A DNA stretch of 64,000 nt, taken from Zymoseptoria tritici IPO323 (Eukaryota; Ascomycota; Dothideomycetes; Mycosphaerellales; Mycosphaerellaceae). Below are positions 14,664 to 25,681 of this stretch, piece after piece. The translations under genes were made by a program, and so were the position numbers. The notes under the pieces were generated by a model. It was not told the origin of the DNA. It worked only from the letters and a program-made list of their open reading frames with translations, and searched no databases. Numbering within the stretch: the stretch's first letter is position 1; each line of letters starts with the position of its first letter. Where the stretch lies: NCBI RefSeq assembly GCF_000219625.1, contig NC_018210.1:868001-932000 (forward strand), given 5' to 3'.

Positions 14664-16137
14664 ATGGATCATTTGAAGAAGAGGCTGCGTGGCTTCGGCG
14701 GAAGGTATACTGAAACATTCGGTGTCCGTCTGTGACCGATAGAATGAGCTGATTCTCGACTTCCAGTGGCTCCGGCGGTGATGCCCAGCAGGCTGATGGG
14801 AGTCTCAAAGGGAGAGCTAGGGTAAGGCATGACAATCATCCGCCTCCTGACGATTACAGCATCGTACAATTGCATGATCCACGTTCGCCATGCTGATCGT
14901 ATGGCAGAACTTCCTTTCCAATCTACAGCAGCAAGCAGGGAACTCTCAGACTCCCTTGTCTAACAATATGTACGTTGCTGGACCTCCACCTGGCCACGAC
15001 GTAGCCCGACCACCGCCTCCTCAGACCCGCACAGGAGAGCCCGTCATCCCCAAATTGAAAGGAACACCCCAAGTTGTCGGTCTTGCTGGTGATTCCGGCC
15101 TCAACCGCGACTCCGGCGGCTCTTGTCGATTTGGTGACCGCATCCTGTGGACCTATCGTGACACCCAACTCTGCGCTCCCGATGGAAGCCCACAAGAACT
15201 GCCCATAATAACCAGTACAGGAAGCTGGTCTGATCTCGAACCCGGCGGCGGACCGAAGCTCGAAGGAGTCGGGAACAGAGACCCACTAAAGACCACAGTC
15301 CACCACCAATACGGCGACAACCACATCAACAACTGCGAGTCCGCCTACTTCCCGATCCACACTCACGGCACCGGCCGCGTAGCCGGCAACCGCGAAGACG
15401 GCAGCCGCCACCCTTTCTGGCCCGACTCGCCTCCTCTCGTCGTCTCTCACCCCAACACCCCAATCGTAGCCTACACCTGGATCAAAATCGAACACATCAA
15501 AGGCCTCGAAGATCTCGCCAAGAGTCCTCCTACAACTCTATATCGCACCACTCAATCCTCGTCCTCCGACCGCAACGCCCTTCCCGAACCCAAAATCGTC
15601 GACCCAAACTTCTGGAAAGAAGGCGAGATCCCCTATGGCGTCTACGGAAACCTTCTCTGGGAAGGCTACGCATTCCTCTACGCTCACTTTGACGACACAA
15701 CCGCTCTCGCCCGCGTTCCCGCTTCCGCCATTGAAGACCGGAGTGCGTACGAGTACTTTGTCAACGGAGCGTGGACATCCGCCCTCCCCAGCCGAGATAC
15801 CCCAGGATTGAATATCGAGAACTCCAACGCTGGTGGGCAAGGGACATACTTCTTCCACCCACCGTGGGATTGCTTTGTCTGGATTGGAGGCTCCATTTTC
15901 CCCGGTGCTGCGATGTTCATTTGTACGGCTCCAGATCCTACGGGGCCGTGGAAAAATCATGATAAGTTTTGGGAAGGGCCGGGTGGGAATGGAGGACTGC
16001 CGGCATATAGTGTGCAGGCGCATCCGGGGATGGCGAGGGAGGGGGAGAATGTGGTGTGGGTTACATATACGAAGACGGATAAGGCGGAGCAGACGGATGC
16101 TTATAGTACGCCGTTAGTAAGGGTTGAGTTTGAATGA
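14664..16137 (+). CDS. DUF4185-like beta-propeller protein
   Basis: Proposed three-exon gene: 14664-14704, 14767-14821 and 14908-16137, with introns of 62 and 86 bp (GTATAC...CCAG, GTAAGG...GCAG). The two tiny first exons supply 32 codons in frame, starting MDHLKKRLRGFGG, and lead directly into NFLSNLQQQAGNS. Total 441 residues. The body has features of the DUF4185 five-bladed propeller group: GLAGDSGLNRDSGGSCRFGD near the start, then YGVYGNLLWEGYAFLYA, then a C-terminal SVQAHPGMAREGENVVWVTYT strand set. Such domains resemble glycoside-hydrolase propellers, but the enzymatic activity of this group is not known to me. There is no signal peptide in this model, so it may be intracellular. The large exon is secure; the first two rest on splice logic alone. 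Confidence 0.7.
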
Positions 16138-16239
16138 GGCAGTCGAGTTAGAAGACGGACCCAAGATTCGAAGCGGTGCAATGCTTGTCAGTACATCTCG
16201 CTGAAGCCTTCCTAGATCTCCAATATCGCCCTCCCGCAT

Positions 16240-17510
16240 TCAAAGCTTCCTCATCCCCATCTTCATCATCGGACTCTCCTTAAAACTCCAATACTCCATC
16301 GTCATCTCCGCACTCTTCACACTCATGCTCGTCGCCTCCGCGCCCCGTCTCGCCACCTCCCCACTATACCCCTCCACCATATCCCCCAACCCCAACTCCC
16401 CTTGCTCCACCATCTCCAACCCCGCCACCAAATTCGCCACGTCCTGAATCGCATTATTCAGTCCTTGCCCGCGGAACGGCAACATCGGATGCGCCGCGTC
16501 ACCCGCCAAGGTGATCCGTCCACCGTGCGTGGGCCAGGGTTCAGCCGTCCAAGTCGCGAGCGTAAGGGGCGTGAAGACGGCGTCTGGCGGTAGATGGGCG
16601 ATCACGGAGCGGTAGGGTTCGTGCAGGTCCTTACTCTTCGCTACGATCAAGTCCCTCAATTCCTCGGACGTGGGGGTGCTGGAGGGCGGTTCTCCGCGCC
16701 AGCAGGCGAAGAAGTAGAAGACCCAAGTCGCAGGATCATTGGGATCGGGAACGTCTTGCATAGAGATGAAGAGGAAGATCTCCGGGTGCACCATCATGCT
16801 GAAGGTTGGATGGGTGGAGTCGCGGATTTGCTTGTTGAGTTCGGGGGTGGGGTAGGAGAAGACGCTGGAGATGGAGATGCTGTTGGACATGGGCGCGGTG
16901 AGGGCTGAGGGGGAGTTGTCGAAGAGGAGGGAGCGGATGATGGAGCGGGGCCCATCGGCGCCAACGAGGAGGCGCCCGGTGGAGGATGTATTGTTGGTGA
17001 AGTGGGCTGTGACGGTGTCGTCGTCGTTGTAAGTGATCGACTCCAGTTTGTGGTCGAACTGCGCGGCCAGTCAGTACACGAACAAGTACCAAATAAAAAG
17101 CAAGGACCACCCACCTTCACATCAACCCCCTCCAACAACCATCCCCTCATCTTCCTCCTACTAACCCTAACCACTCCCCCCTCCTCCTCCAACTCCTTCA
17201 AACACCCACCCTCATACCCATCAAAAATCCTCGCCCCATTAAACGGAGCCTTCGTAGGATCCAGACTCGGATCCACCGCCGATTCCGCCACGAATCGGTC
17301 AAACAGCTCCTTGGGCAAGAGTTCCTGCAGCAAAGGTATGCTCCAGTGGACGGCCATGTTCCACTCGCGGAGCCGAGTGCGGTGCGTGGTGGGCGACTCG
17401 GCGTCGTAGATGAGGTGGGGGATGGAGATGTGGCGGAGGGCGTGGGAGAGGATGAGGCCAGTGAGGCCGGCGCCGATGATGAGGATTGGAGGGTTGGTTG
17501 CGGTGGACAT
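16240..17510 (-). CDS. FAD-dependent aromatic-ring-type monooxygenase
   Basis: Two exons, 17510-17115 and 17058-16240, with a 56-bp intron (GTGGGT...GCAG); the join reads GVDVK-FDHKLES. Total 404 residues. Seen: the N-terminal dinucleotide motif GAGLTG in ILIIGAGLTGLILSHAL, the middle motif GADGPRS, and the FAD ribityl motif LAGDAAHPMLPFRGQGLNNAI. This order is that of flavoprotein monooxygenases of the PHBH/salicylate-hydroxylase class, which hydroxylate aromatic or polyketide substrates using NAD(P)H and oxygen. No membrane anchor is evident. The substrate cannot be told from sequence. The gene converges on the DUF4185-like gene, with about 100 bp between stop codons, and no biosynthetic cluster is visible nearby. 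Confidence 0.88.
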
Positions 17511-17981
17511 GGTTGTGGAGAGGGTTCGGGAGTTCGTGCTGTTGGATGTGAAGGTGGAGGTGTAGAAAAGCTCTCAAGCTGGTCAGTCGCAAGAGGTCTT
17601 GGAGGGGCTTGTGTAGGTAGTAGCTATTGTGCGCGTGAGAGATTTGGTGAGTCTGTTGAAGGAAGCGTCATCGACATGGACATCCTTCATATGTTCACCG
17701 CCACTCGGCAGCTTTGGTAAAACGCCAGGATCCGAAGTCACACTGCGATCGTCTACCCTTGCGAACTTTGTTATCCACTCGGCCAACGACACGGACAAGG
17801 ATGCCCGGGTAAGCACTCAGGCGCACTCCATGATCTGCAATTGCACCATGCCGGGACACCTGCATTCGGACGATCGTGCATTGTTGCATAAAGATAGACA
17901 GCATAGCGACGGTTCAGCCTACTCTTCCGTCTCCATACACCACCTCACAATCCTCCCAAACCCTTCATCCTGGCCGCGCTT

Positions 17982-20900
17982 CTATCCTCTCTCACCGCCT
18001 GCACTCTGATCCCGATCAACAGAAGTCGAATTGCGCAGCCTCTTATCTTGTTCCTTCTTCTCTGCATCACCGCTGGCGCGAGCTTGATCATTCGCGACCG
18101 TGTCGCGCCGCGGACCATCATCTTCTTCGTTATCGACATCATTGCCAGCAGCTGGAGGAAACGCAGACATGCCCGCAGCGTGCTCTTGCACGGAAGCAGA
18201 GTCCTCCACACCGTCAAAGTCGGACGGAGAGCGCCCCTGCGAAGCCACATATGATATAGACCGCAGAATCGAGCTGCGAACAAACGACGTGGACCCAAGT
18301 CGTGGTCCAGAACTCAGCGACCTCCGGGAAGACGGCCTCTTTGTACCCAGCGTGGTCGCACTTTCTGATCTTGAGGAACCTTGGCTTCTCCTTTGAACGA
18401 CAGGCGAAGAAAGTCGTTCGCCACGCGGGCCTGGCGAGCTATCCTGACGATTCTGTAAAATTGTGGAGATAGGAGGCATATTCTCTTTCGCCGTGGGCGG
18501 CTCCATTGGGGCAGGAGCGGAGGAAGGAGCGGCTGTTCCCTTAAGTTTGGGCCGTGGCCACTCCTCCTGCGTCGGTTCCATGGACAGCAGCGGCGGCGTC
18601 GTCTTGATACCTGGGTCGATGCGGTCGACGCTAGACAATGACGACTGTCTTGTGCTTTCCAATCTGAACAGATCGCCTCGCAGCTCCCGGTGTGTCTTGC
18701 GTATATCATCCCATCTTGAAGCGATTCCGAGGGTTTCGCGCTTCCTCGCTGCGGCGCGACGTCTGCTGGAGACGATATGCTGCGCTCTGCTCTTGGACAG
18801 TCGACCGATCACAGTACGAAAAGAACGAACCCATAAGTCTTCCCTAGTCAATGGCGCTTCGATCCTCTTCGAGGGGTCCTCCTCGAACTGGTCCGCACCC
18901 TCCGTCGGGGCGTTCAAGCGCAGCTCTCCAAACGGCCCGACATCGACACTTGCCATCCTACCGCCTCTTCGTTTCGCAGGATCTCCACTCCTCCCAAACT
19001 TCACAGGTCGCCAGTCAAAGTACGATGTACTGTCACCACCATCGAAAATGGGGTCTGGGCCCCAAGCTCCCTCGGCGCCGATGTCATCCTGACCTGGCTG
19101 CTCGAAAACAATCTCGGCGTCGCTACCGTTGCGGGCGGCGGTTTCGGAAGTTCCATCCTCATCGATTGCATCCGGAATCCTCACACCACCAGCAGTCTTC
19201 GACAAAGAAAGACTGAACGACCACCTTGGGTTCACAAGCGACGGACGGGCTGGACGAGATGCGCGTCCGGCACGAGACGAGCTAGGCTGCGAAGTTGAAC
19301 TCGGAAGTGGAATTACGGCATGACCATATGGTGTCAGCTGGCGGTGTTGCAGCCGAGGAGTCGGAGGTGGTCCAGCAGTTGGGCGCCATTTGGAGTCGTT
19401 GATTGGAGCGGATATCGATCGCTGGAGAAGTGGACGCGCCATAATGGGTGTTGAAGGCCGGTCGGTCTCCTCCGGCTGGATTTGCGCTTCCTCGCGAATG
19501 TACTTGCTCGGATGTGAAAGCGGCGTCGAAGCAGAGGATTCTGTATCGCTCTGCTTCCATTCAACAGGTAACGTGCCCCTTCGCATCAGATCTTGTCGTT
19601 TCTCCTTTGCACCTCTCGGCTCCGAGTGAAGATCCCTACGAATCGCCTCCCACCTTCCATCAGCGGTAACAGTCCAAAACGTCCACTCATCCAGACCAAA
19701 CTCCACATCCGCAGTGCGTAGCATCCTTTTCTTTTCAGTGGTGGAAATAATAGTGTACCAGCGTTCAGTCTGCAGTTGGACCCGCGTTGTGGGCTCGTCC
19801 GGGACGAACATGGCAAGTTCGGTCGGATGAGCTGCGCGAGTGGGATGTGCTGGTTGGGAGAGAATGAGTTGGATTGACGGTCGTTTCGGGAAGGGTTTTC
19901 GTCGGAAGGTAGTTTGTACAGAGGCTCGGCGGTAAGATGGAGGTTGGCGCTCTGGGTGAGATACACGGCTTTGGGGAGGGCGTTGAGCTTTGCGGTGTGG
20001 CGCTTTTGGCACAGAGCGCGATGCTTTGCGAGACGCCTTGAACGGCTTCGGCCCCGTCCGGTGGGTGGCCGAGACGGCAGATGGAATCCCCGGAGTTGCG
20101 GCTTCAGCAATCGTCGTAGTCGTGGCGGGCCGGTTTCGGCCAACAGCCGTCGACATTCTCCGGATGTTGCCAACGACACTCGGCCTCCCTACGGTGCTTC
20201 TTCCAAGAGAAAGTCCGGCTGTCCAGACCACACTAGCCGCCCGACTTAACCTTCTGCCAACCATCCTTGTAAAAGTTTCCTTCTTCTCCTCCAACATCAA
20301 GTCCTCGCGGCCTACTTGATCCACGTTGTCATTCGTGATTCTGACACCCCTTGCCCAATTTCTCCTCAGCACTCTCTCCCTCTCCCAAAGTCTGGTGCCT
20401 CTCAGCACGCGCATCCAGTCTCCTTGCTCCTCGCCAGACCGCGCTCCTCTTGGTGGAAACTTTGTCTCTGTACTTTGCACTAAGCCAAAACTGGGACGTT
20501 GAGTCATCGAGATCCGCCCGCCTGATAGCGCCGGGAGAGACATCTGAAAAGAATACGGAAGACGTTTCTGGAATTCAACTGCGGGTCGCCCAGCTTGGAG
20601 AAGTCGCAGGCGCTCCTGAGGACACAGCGTCCACGATGGGAGAGGTAGAGATGGTAGGATCGTGCGGCGGCAGTGGAGGCAAGATTCGTCGTAAACGTTG
20701 TGGATAGCAGGAGCGAGAGCCAACTGTGGGGGGCGAGGCGAAGTAGCAGCTCCATCACGATCCGGAATTACAGCAGCCGAAGTTGATATAGATAGTCCGT
20801 GGAAAAGCGTGTCCGGCGCAGTTACAAGGGCGTCAAAGACCTGCTCTTGCTCAATCCGCAGTTGGAGCAGCCGATCGGCCTTGATTTGGAGCAGTCGGCC

Positions 20901-21257
20901 AGCTTCCAGTTGCGCCAGGGCATCGCTGCCCGTAGGCTGTGCTGATCTGCGCCAGGGGAACCTCACGCTATTGCGCAGATTCCACATCGAATGAGATGTC
21001 GTGTCGGGCTTTGGATGCCGTGATCCCTCATTGCCTCGTCGTCGCACACCCTTCCGCGCCGCTGGTTCATTCAACGGCCAAGTCAAAGGGCGAAGCGGAT
21101 GTCCCGGAGTCTGCGTGAAGAATTTTACCACCTCCTTTCCTAGTACCAATATTCTTGAATCCGCTGGTATCACGTATCGCTTCTTCTCCTTCGCCCTCAA
21201 GGCCGCCAGATCTTCAGCGGCGATGCCTGTCCTTGCGTGGTTCTTGGTCGAAGCCAT
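17982..21257 (-). CDS. Large, mostly disordered protein of unknown function
   Basis: A single 1091-residue open frame starting at the ATG at 21255-21257. I recognise no domain. The first 90 residues look most ordered (KKRYVIPADSRILVLGK, then FFTQTPGHPLRPLTWP). A second possibly folded stretch sits at about residues 500-560 (VQLQTERWYTIISTTEK, then ADVEFGLDEWTFWTV). The rest is rich in Ser, Arg, Pro and Thr, with many basic patches, and the C-terminus is highly charged. There are no membrane segments or signal peptide. Such composition suits a scaffold, nuclear or cytoskeletal protein, but that is a guess. Its length with no stop codon and its even codon use support a real gene. Small unseen introns cannot be excluded. 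Confidence 0.72.
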   Translation of the reverse strand: MASTKNHARTGIAAEDLAALRAKEKKRYVIPADSRILVLGKEVVKFFTQTPGHPLRPLTWPLNEPAARKGVRRRGNEGSRHPKPDTTSHSMWNLRNSVRFPWRRSAQPTGSDALAQLEAGRLLQIKADRLLQLRIEQEQVFDALVTAPDTLFHGLSISTSAAVIPDRDGAATSPRPPQLALAPAIHNVYDESCLHCRRTILPSLPLPSWTLCPQERLRLLQAGRPAVEFQKRLPYSFQMSLPALSGGRISMTQRPSFGLVQSTETKFPPRGARSGEEQGDWMRVLRGTRLWERERVLRRNWARGVRITNDNVDQVGREDLMLEEKKETFTRMVGRRLSRAASVVWTAGLSLGRSTVGRPSVVGNIRRMSTAVGRNRPATTTTIAEAATPGIPSAVSATHRTGPKPFKASRKASRSVPKAPHRKAQRPPQSRVSHPERQPPSYRRASVQTTFRRKPFPKRPSIQLILSQPAHPTRAAHPTELAMFVPDEPTTRVQLQTERWYTIISTTEKKRMLRTADVEFGLDEWTFWTVTADGRWEAIRRDLHSEPRGAKEKRQDLMRRGTLPVEWKQSDTESSASTPLSHPSKYIREEAQIQPEETDRPSTPIMARPLLQRSISAPINDSKWRPTAGPPPTPRLQHRQLTPYGHAVIPLPSSTSQPSSSRAGRASRPARPSLVNPRWSFSLSLSKTAGGVRIPDAIDEDGTSETAARNGSDAEIVFEQPGQDDIGAEGAWGPDPIFDGGDSTSYFDWRPVKFGRSGDPAKRRGGRMASVDVGPFGELRLNAPTEGADQFEEDPSKRIEAPLTREDLWVRSFRTVIGRLSKSRAQHIVSSRRRAAARKRETLGIASRWDDIRKTHRELRGDLFRLESTRQSSLSSVDRIDPGIKTTPPLLSMEPTQEEWPRPKLKGTAAPSSAPAPMEPPTAKENMPPISTILQNRQDSSPGPRGERLSSPVVQRRSQGSSRSESATTLGTKRPSSRRSLSSGPRLGSTSFVRSSILRSISYVASQGRSPSDFDGVEDSASVQEHAAGMSAFPPAAGNDVDNEEDDGPRRDTVANDQARASGDAEKKEQDKRLRNSTSVDRDQSAGGERG

Positions 21258-21464
21258 TGCCTCCTAGGGCTTGTAACGATCATGTGGGCGGTGAGCACGG
21301 GCCTTGCGGCGGAGCAGCATCGCAGAGATGTGAGGTTGCGGCGTCTGAATAACGGTCGCACCGATGAGAAGGCGCGGCGCTGTATGAGTAATGTTGGCAC
21401 CATCAATAGGTGGGACAGATGTTGGTTGTAAGAATGTATATCTGCGATCCGCCTTGATGTCCTG

Positions 21465-22370
21465 CTAGGAATTGCGCCTGCGGGAGGCTTTCGGTAGAAG
21501 TGTCGTTCTCTCACTCGGGATGTCCTGCTCATCCTCACTGGCGTAGTTACTGGCATCTCCCTCCTTGCTCCTTGACCAGTATCTGACAGCCATCACGAGC
21601 AATACCACTTGCAGGGCACCCGTCACGATGTAAACCAACCATGTGCTCCAGCCCTCCCAACCAACTCTTTGCCATAGCGAAAAGGCGAAAAGGAAAGCAC
21701 CCGGTGCTTGTATGACCAGTGTTCCCATCGACAGACTCTTCAGATCTTTCAGCACCCATGTGTAGTAGATTTGTGGAAGGTACTGCACACCGGCCAGCAC
21801 ACCGCTGACGGTACCCAAGGCGTCCGCCCAGATTTGTGTTTTGCTGGGAATTCGGAAGACCAGCACCAGAGAGACCATCAGCACGGCGAAGAGCGAGACG
21901 AAGATGCTAGCTCCGACGATCAATTGATCCGATCGCTTCGCTGGGTTGCTGTGGGTCAATGATGCAGTCGAAGCGGTGAGGTCCTGCACTTCGGCCTCAC
22001 TCCGTGGGAAGAAGACCAGGAACAACAAGACAATGATCATGAAGGACGTAAACTGTACTCCGATTTGTGCCACGCCCAGAAGTGCAGCCGCACAAGCTCC
22101 ACCTTCCAGCTCTTTGCAGCAGCTCATATCTCGTCGACTGGCGGGTAGGACAAGAATGTTCGCAATAGCAGCGATGGAACTGATGCCACCGAGAAGCACC
22201 CACCATGGCGATAGGCCTTCGGAGGAGCGTCGAGCGAAGATCTTGTAGTGTTGCGGAAGGTAGGAGATGAGTATACCGATCACCAGTACGCTGGCGAGGG
22301 TGACGGGGAACCAGTGAGGGTGGGCGAGATGCTCGCAGTGTGGTTGGAGGTCTTCCATGGCGAGAGACAT
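21465..22370 (-). CDS. PQ-loop repeat membrane protein
   Basis: A 301-residue seven-helix membrane protein. The ATG at 22368-22370 is chosen for its strong context (GCCGCCATGTC); the frame continues upstream only with a GTG. Two PQ-loop motifs are visible: YLPQHYKIFARRSSEGLSPW near residue 40 and YLPQIYYTWVLKDLKSLSMG near residue 200. Each follows a hydrophobic helix. The C-terminal tail is polar and carries ERTTLLPK, a possible dileucine-type vacuolar sorting signal. Family role: PQ-loop proteins (Ypq1-type, cystinosin, SWEET relatives) move amino acids or sugars, often across vacuolar membranes. The substrate is unknown. It is divergent from TYW1 across about 200 bp. Confidence 0.85.
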   Translation of the reverse strand: MSLAMEDLQPHCEHLAHPHWFPVTLASVLVIGILISYLPQHYKIFARRSSEGLSPWWVLLGGISSIAAIANILVLPASRRDMSCCKELEGGACAAALLGVAQIGVQFTSFMIIVLLFLVFFPRSEAEVQDLTASTASLTHSNPAKRSDQLIVGASIFVSLFAVLMVSLVLVFRIPSKTQIWADALGTVSGVLAGVQYLPQIYYTWVLKDLKSLSMGTLVIQAPGAFLFAFSLWQRVGWEGWSTWLVYIVTGALQVVLLVMAVRYWSRSKEGDASNYASEDEQDIPSERTTLLPKASRRRNS

Positions 22371-22577
22371 GGCGGCGTTGGTGGCGATGGTAGGTGTAGA
22401 GAGTGATGTTCTCACATGGTGATGTTATTGTCGGAGAAGAGACGAGGAAGAGGAGACGAAGAGGTTGGAAGCTGCAGCTGATGATTGATGATGCTCAGCT
22501 TGGGCAGCTTGGACGACAACGTGGGGGGAATCGAGCCTCAATTTTGACCAAGTCCCCCGCCAAATGTGAGTGAATGA

Positions 22578-24878
22578 ATGTTTCTACACCACATCTTGGT
22601 CTCGTGGGAAGGTCTCATGCACACGATGGGAGACTCACATCTCCTTCAGCTTCCTCAGGAGTTACTCTTACTTTGGCACGCTCACCGGACAGAGATTCTG
22701 ATCTCAGCAGGCTTCCTTGTTGCCATTGTGCGACTGACATTGCATTGGAGAAGCACGAAGACCAAGGCCATCTTGACACCGCCGCTCGGGTCTCCTGTCA
22801 CCGAGAAGCCCATACGATTTCCTGAAGTCGTTCAAGAGAAGACAGTACCCACAGCACAGCCTGTCAAGACGAATGGACCTCGTCGAGTGAAAGGTGTGAA
22901 GAAGGTCAAGAAGCAAGAGCAAGCAAAGGATGAACGACCTCCCATCGACAAGATACAGCCCTACATCTTCTACTTTACCCTTGGAGGCTCGACGAAAGCA
23001 TACGCCGAAAAGCTTGCCGAGTCTTTTATCCTTCCCGACGCCAAAGACCGCGTCCTACCACCACAGGTACACGACTTGACCGACATCGACTACGACGACT
23101 TCTTCATTTCACCACCCAAGTATGACAGTCCAGGCACTGCCGCTTTCTACACGATCCTCATTCCATCTTACAACATCGACACCGAACTACACAACTTCCT
23201 CTCCCATCTCCAAGAAACACATCATGACTTCCGGATTGATACCGCTCCTTTGCAGACACTGGCTGGATACAGTGTCTTTGGTTTCGGCGATATGCAAGAG
23301 TGGCCTACAGAACAAGAAGGATACTGTGTGCAGGCGATTGAGGTGGACAAATGGATGGCAAAGCTGACAGGGAAGAAGAGAGCATATCCATTGGGCATGG
23401 GAGATGTCAAGGACGATGTCGAGTTGAGGTTGGAAGAATGGCGGAGAGGAGTGCAAACGATTGTCGATGATCTCAGTCAAGGAAAAGGATTGGGGGAGGG
23501 TGTCCCTGGAAGTGGTGATCCGATCGAGAGTGAAGACGAGGCCGACGAAGACTACGACGATGGAGAGACATTGATCACGATCACGGCCGACCTCGAAGAC
23601 ATCCGAGCACCTATTCCTGTCGATTTCACCACCTCCAAGAAATCAACATCTACCACTACCGGCCCTCCGAAAGAAATGGTCCCAGTGAACTCTCCGACCT
23701 TCAACTCCCTCACCAAACAAGGCTACTCCATAATCGGCACCCACTCGGGGGTCAAGATCTGCCGCTGGACCAAATCCGCCCTCCGCGGCCGCGGCTCCTG
23801 CTACAAATACTCTTTCTACGGCATCGCCTCCCACCGCTGCATGGAAGCCACGCCCTCCCTCTCCTGCTCCAACAAATGCGTCTTCTGCTGGCGCCACGGC
23901 TCCAACCCTGTCGGCACAACATGGCGCTGGCAAGTTGACCCACCCGAGCAAATCTTCGAAGGCATACTCGCAGCCCACTACAAGAAGATCAAGTCCCTCC
24001 GCGGCGTACCCGGCGTGCGATCTGAACGGTTCGCCGAAGCCATGCGTGTCCGCCATTGCGCTCTGAGTCTCGTCGGCGAACCAATCTTCTACCCACACAT
24101 CAACCAACTCTTGGCTATGCTCCACGCACAACACATTTCCTCCTTTCTCGTCTGCAATGCGCAGCATCCCGCCCATCTTGCGGCTTTAGGACCCGTCACC
24201 CAACTCTACGTCTCCATCGACGCTTCCAACCGCGACTCGTTGCGGAAAATCGACCGTCCTTTACATCGAGACTTCTGGGAACGGTTCTGCGATTGCATGG
24301 ACATCCTCCGCCAGAAGCGCTACTCCCACCGTACCGTCTTTCGCCTTACGCTCGTCAAGGGCTTCAACATCGCCGACGAAGTCGCAGGATACGCGGATCT
24401 TGTGCAACGTGCACGACCGGGATTCATCGAAGTCAAAGGCGTGACCTATTGCGGGACGTCCACTTCCGCAGGTGCGGGCCTAAGCATGGCCAACGTCCCG
24501 TTCTGGGAAGAGGTACAAGAATTTGTGCTCGCGTTGGCAGCGGAGTTGAAGACGAGAGGTGTGCAGAATGATGGCATGGAGTATGGACTGGCTGCAGAAC
24601 ATCAGCATAGTTGTTGTGTGTTGTTGGCGGATAAGGAGAGGTTCTACCGGGAAAATGCTGCTGGTGAAGGGAAGTGGCATACTCTGATCGACTATGAGAA
24701 GTTCTTCAAGCTGGTGGAAATGGGTGGCGAGTTCAAGGCAGAAGATTACGTGAGTGCGGAGCCGACAGCGGATTGGGCAGGCTGGGGTAGGGGTGGGTTT
24801 GATCCGAGGGATGTGAGGGTTGATCGGAAGGGCAGACCGATTGAGCAGAAAGATGAAGGCAGGGTCGTGGAGATATGA
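22578..24878 (+). CDS. TYW1: tRNA 4-demethylwyosine synthase TYW1 (flavodoxin plus radical SAM)
   Basis: A 766-residue intronless protein. An N-terminal hydrophobic stretch (ILISAGFLVAIVRLTL) precedes the flavodoxin domain starting IFYFTLGGSTKAYAEKLAES near residue 130. An acidic linker follows, then the radical SAM domain with the 4Fe-4S motif CSNKCVFC (Cys430, 434, 437), and then RHCALSLVGEPIFYPHIN. The C-terminal wyosine-base region contains VKGVTYCGTSTSAGAGLSM. Family role: it condenses N1-methylguanosine-37 of tRNA-Phe with pyruvate to give 4-demethylwyosine, the second step of wybutosine synthesis after TRM5. Eukaryotic TYW1 is often bound to the endoplasmic reticulum through its N-terminus, which fits the hydrophobic segment. 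Met codons at 22617 and 22626 are alternative starts. Confidence 0.95.
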   Translation: MFLHHILVSWEGLMHTMGDSHLLQLPQELLLLWHAHRTEILISAGFLVAIVRLTLHWRSTKTKAILTPPLGSPVTEKPIRFPEVVQEKTVPTAQPVKTNGPRRVKGVKKVKKQEQAKDERPPIDKIQPYIFYFTLGGSTKAYAEKLAESFILPDAKDRVLPPQVHDLTDIDYDDFFISPPKYDSPGTAAFYTILIPSYNIDTELHNFLSHLQETHHDFRIDTAPLQTLAGYSVFGFGDMQEWPTEQEGYCVQAIEVDKWMAKLTGKKRAYPLGMGDVKDDVELRLEEWRRGVQTIVDDLSQGKGLGEGVPGSGDPIESEDEADEDYDDGETLITITADLEDIRAPIPVDFTTSKKSTSTTTGPPKEMVPVNSPTFNSLTKQGYSIIGTHSGVKICRWTKSALRGRGSCYKYSFYGIASHRCMEATPSLSCSNKCVFCWRHGSNPVGTTWRWQVDPPEQIFEGILAAHYKKIKSLRGVPGVRSERFAEAMRVRHCALSLVGEPIFYPHINQLLAMLHAQHISSFLVCNAQHPAHLAALGPVTQLYVSIDASNRDSLRKIDRPLHRDFWERFCDCMDILRQKRYSHRTVFRLTLVKGFNIADEVAGYADLVQRARPGFIEVKGVTYCGTSTSAGAGLSMANVPFWEEVQEFVLALAAELKTRGVQNDGMEYGLAAEHQHSCCVLLADKERFYRENAAGEGKWHTLIDYEKFFKLVEMGGEFKAEDYVSAEPTADWAGWGRGGFDPRDVRVDRKGRPIEQKDEGRVVEI

Positions 24879-25681
24879 GTCGTTATATCCAAGAGACATG
24901 AGTTCTGCTTCATCTACACAAACGTCCTTACACAATCCATTCGTCTTGGCGTTGTCTCATGACAGCTGTAGCACGGCAGCTGCAGTACCTTGATGGACAT
25001 GGAATCCCAAAGTTATGCCCTCGTCAAGCAACTTCCCTTCTACATCGAACATTCAACTTCCATTTTCCGAGTTCCTGAAGAGACCCTAGCACGTTGGGCA
25101 CGCCATCTCGGCTGGACTTGACCATCAGTATGCCGGCTGACTGTTCCACAACGGTCGGACATGCAATCCCGGCACTTGAGCCTGTTCACACTCCAACGTC
25201 CCTCCCTTCGTCAGAAGTCCGAAGGTCGTCCGAGTATTTGAGAAGCGCTGTGGCCAAGAGAAGATGTCGTCGGCTAAGAGCCTAGAAGACGTGGAAAAAG
25301 ACCCTTCCCCTCCTCGAACATATACCACGGCGACAAAAGCACAGCAACCCCACCGCGCAGGAAACCCGGAGCACAGCTTCGATGCAGATGCGGACGGCAG
25401 ACACACGTCAGCAGCTGTCAAATGAAAGCTACCACTCCAGCGGGGAACCATTGCCAATTTTGGTGTCATCGAAGCCGTCGGTTCCCCGACCTTTAACCAC
25501 CTTAGCCGTTCAACACAGCCCGACTAGTGATCGGTCAGCGACCTTCATAGAGAACTCCCCGTTGGGCCGAGCTCCTAGACTCCGAGAGGTGGCCAGCTCA
25601 TTATTACGTCGGCGGTATGACTTCTCTTGGACTTCACTTCTGTTTCTTTCACTCGTTAGGACATATACTCAAATCGAAAAC
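24879..25681. other. Intergenic region
   Basis: About 800 bp between TYW1 and the lactonase-like gene. Short open frames here have no recognisable motifs. The stretch from about 25500 to 25681 is likely the promoter and leader of the lactonase-like gene. No repeat or RNA gene was recognised. Confidence 0.4.

Noticed and set aside
13661..17510. Secondary-metabolite cluster around the FAD monooxygenase
   Set aside because: No backbone synthase, transferase or cluster regulator is present; neighbours are a secreted protein, a DUF4185-like protein and an unknown scaffold-like protein.
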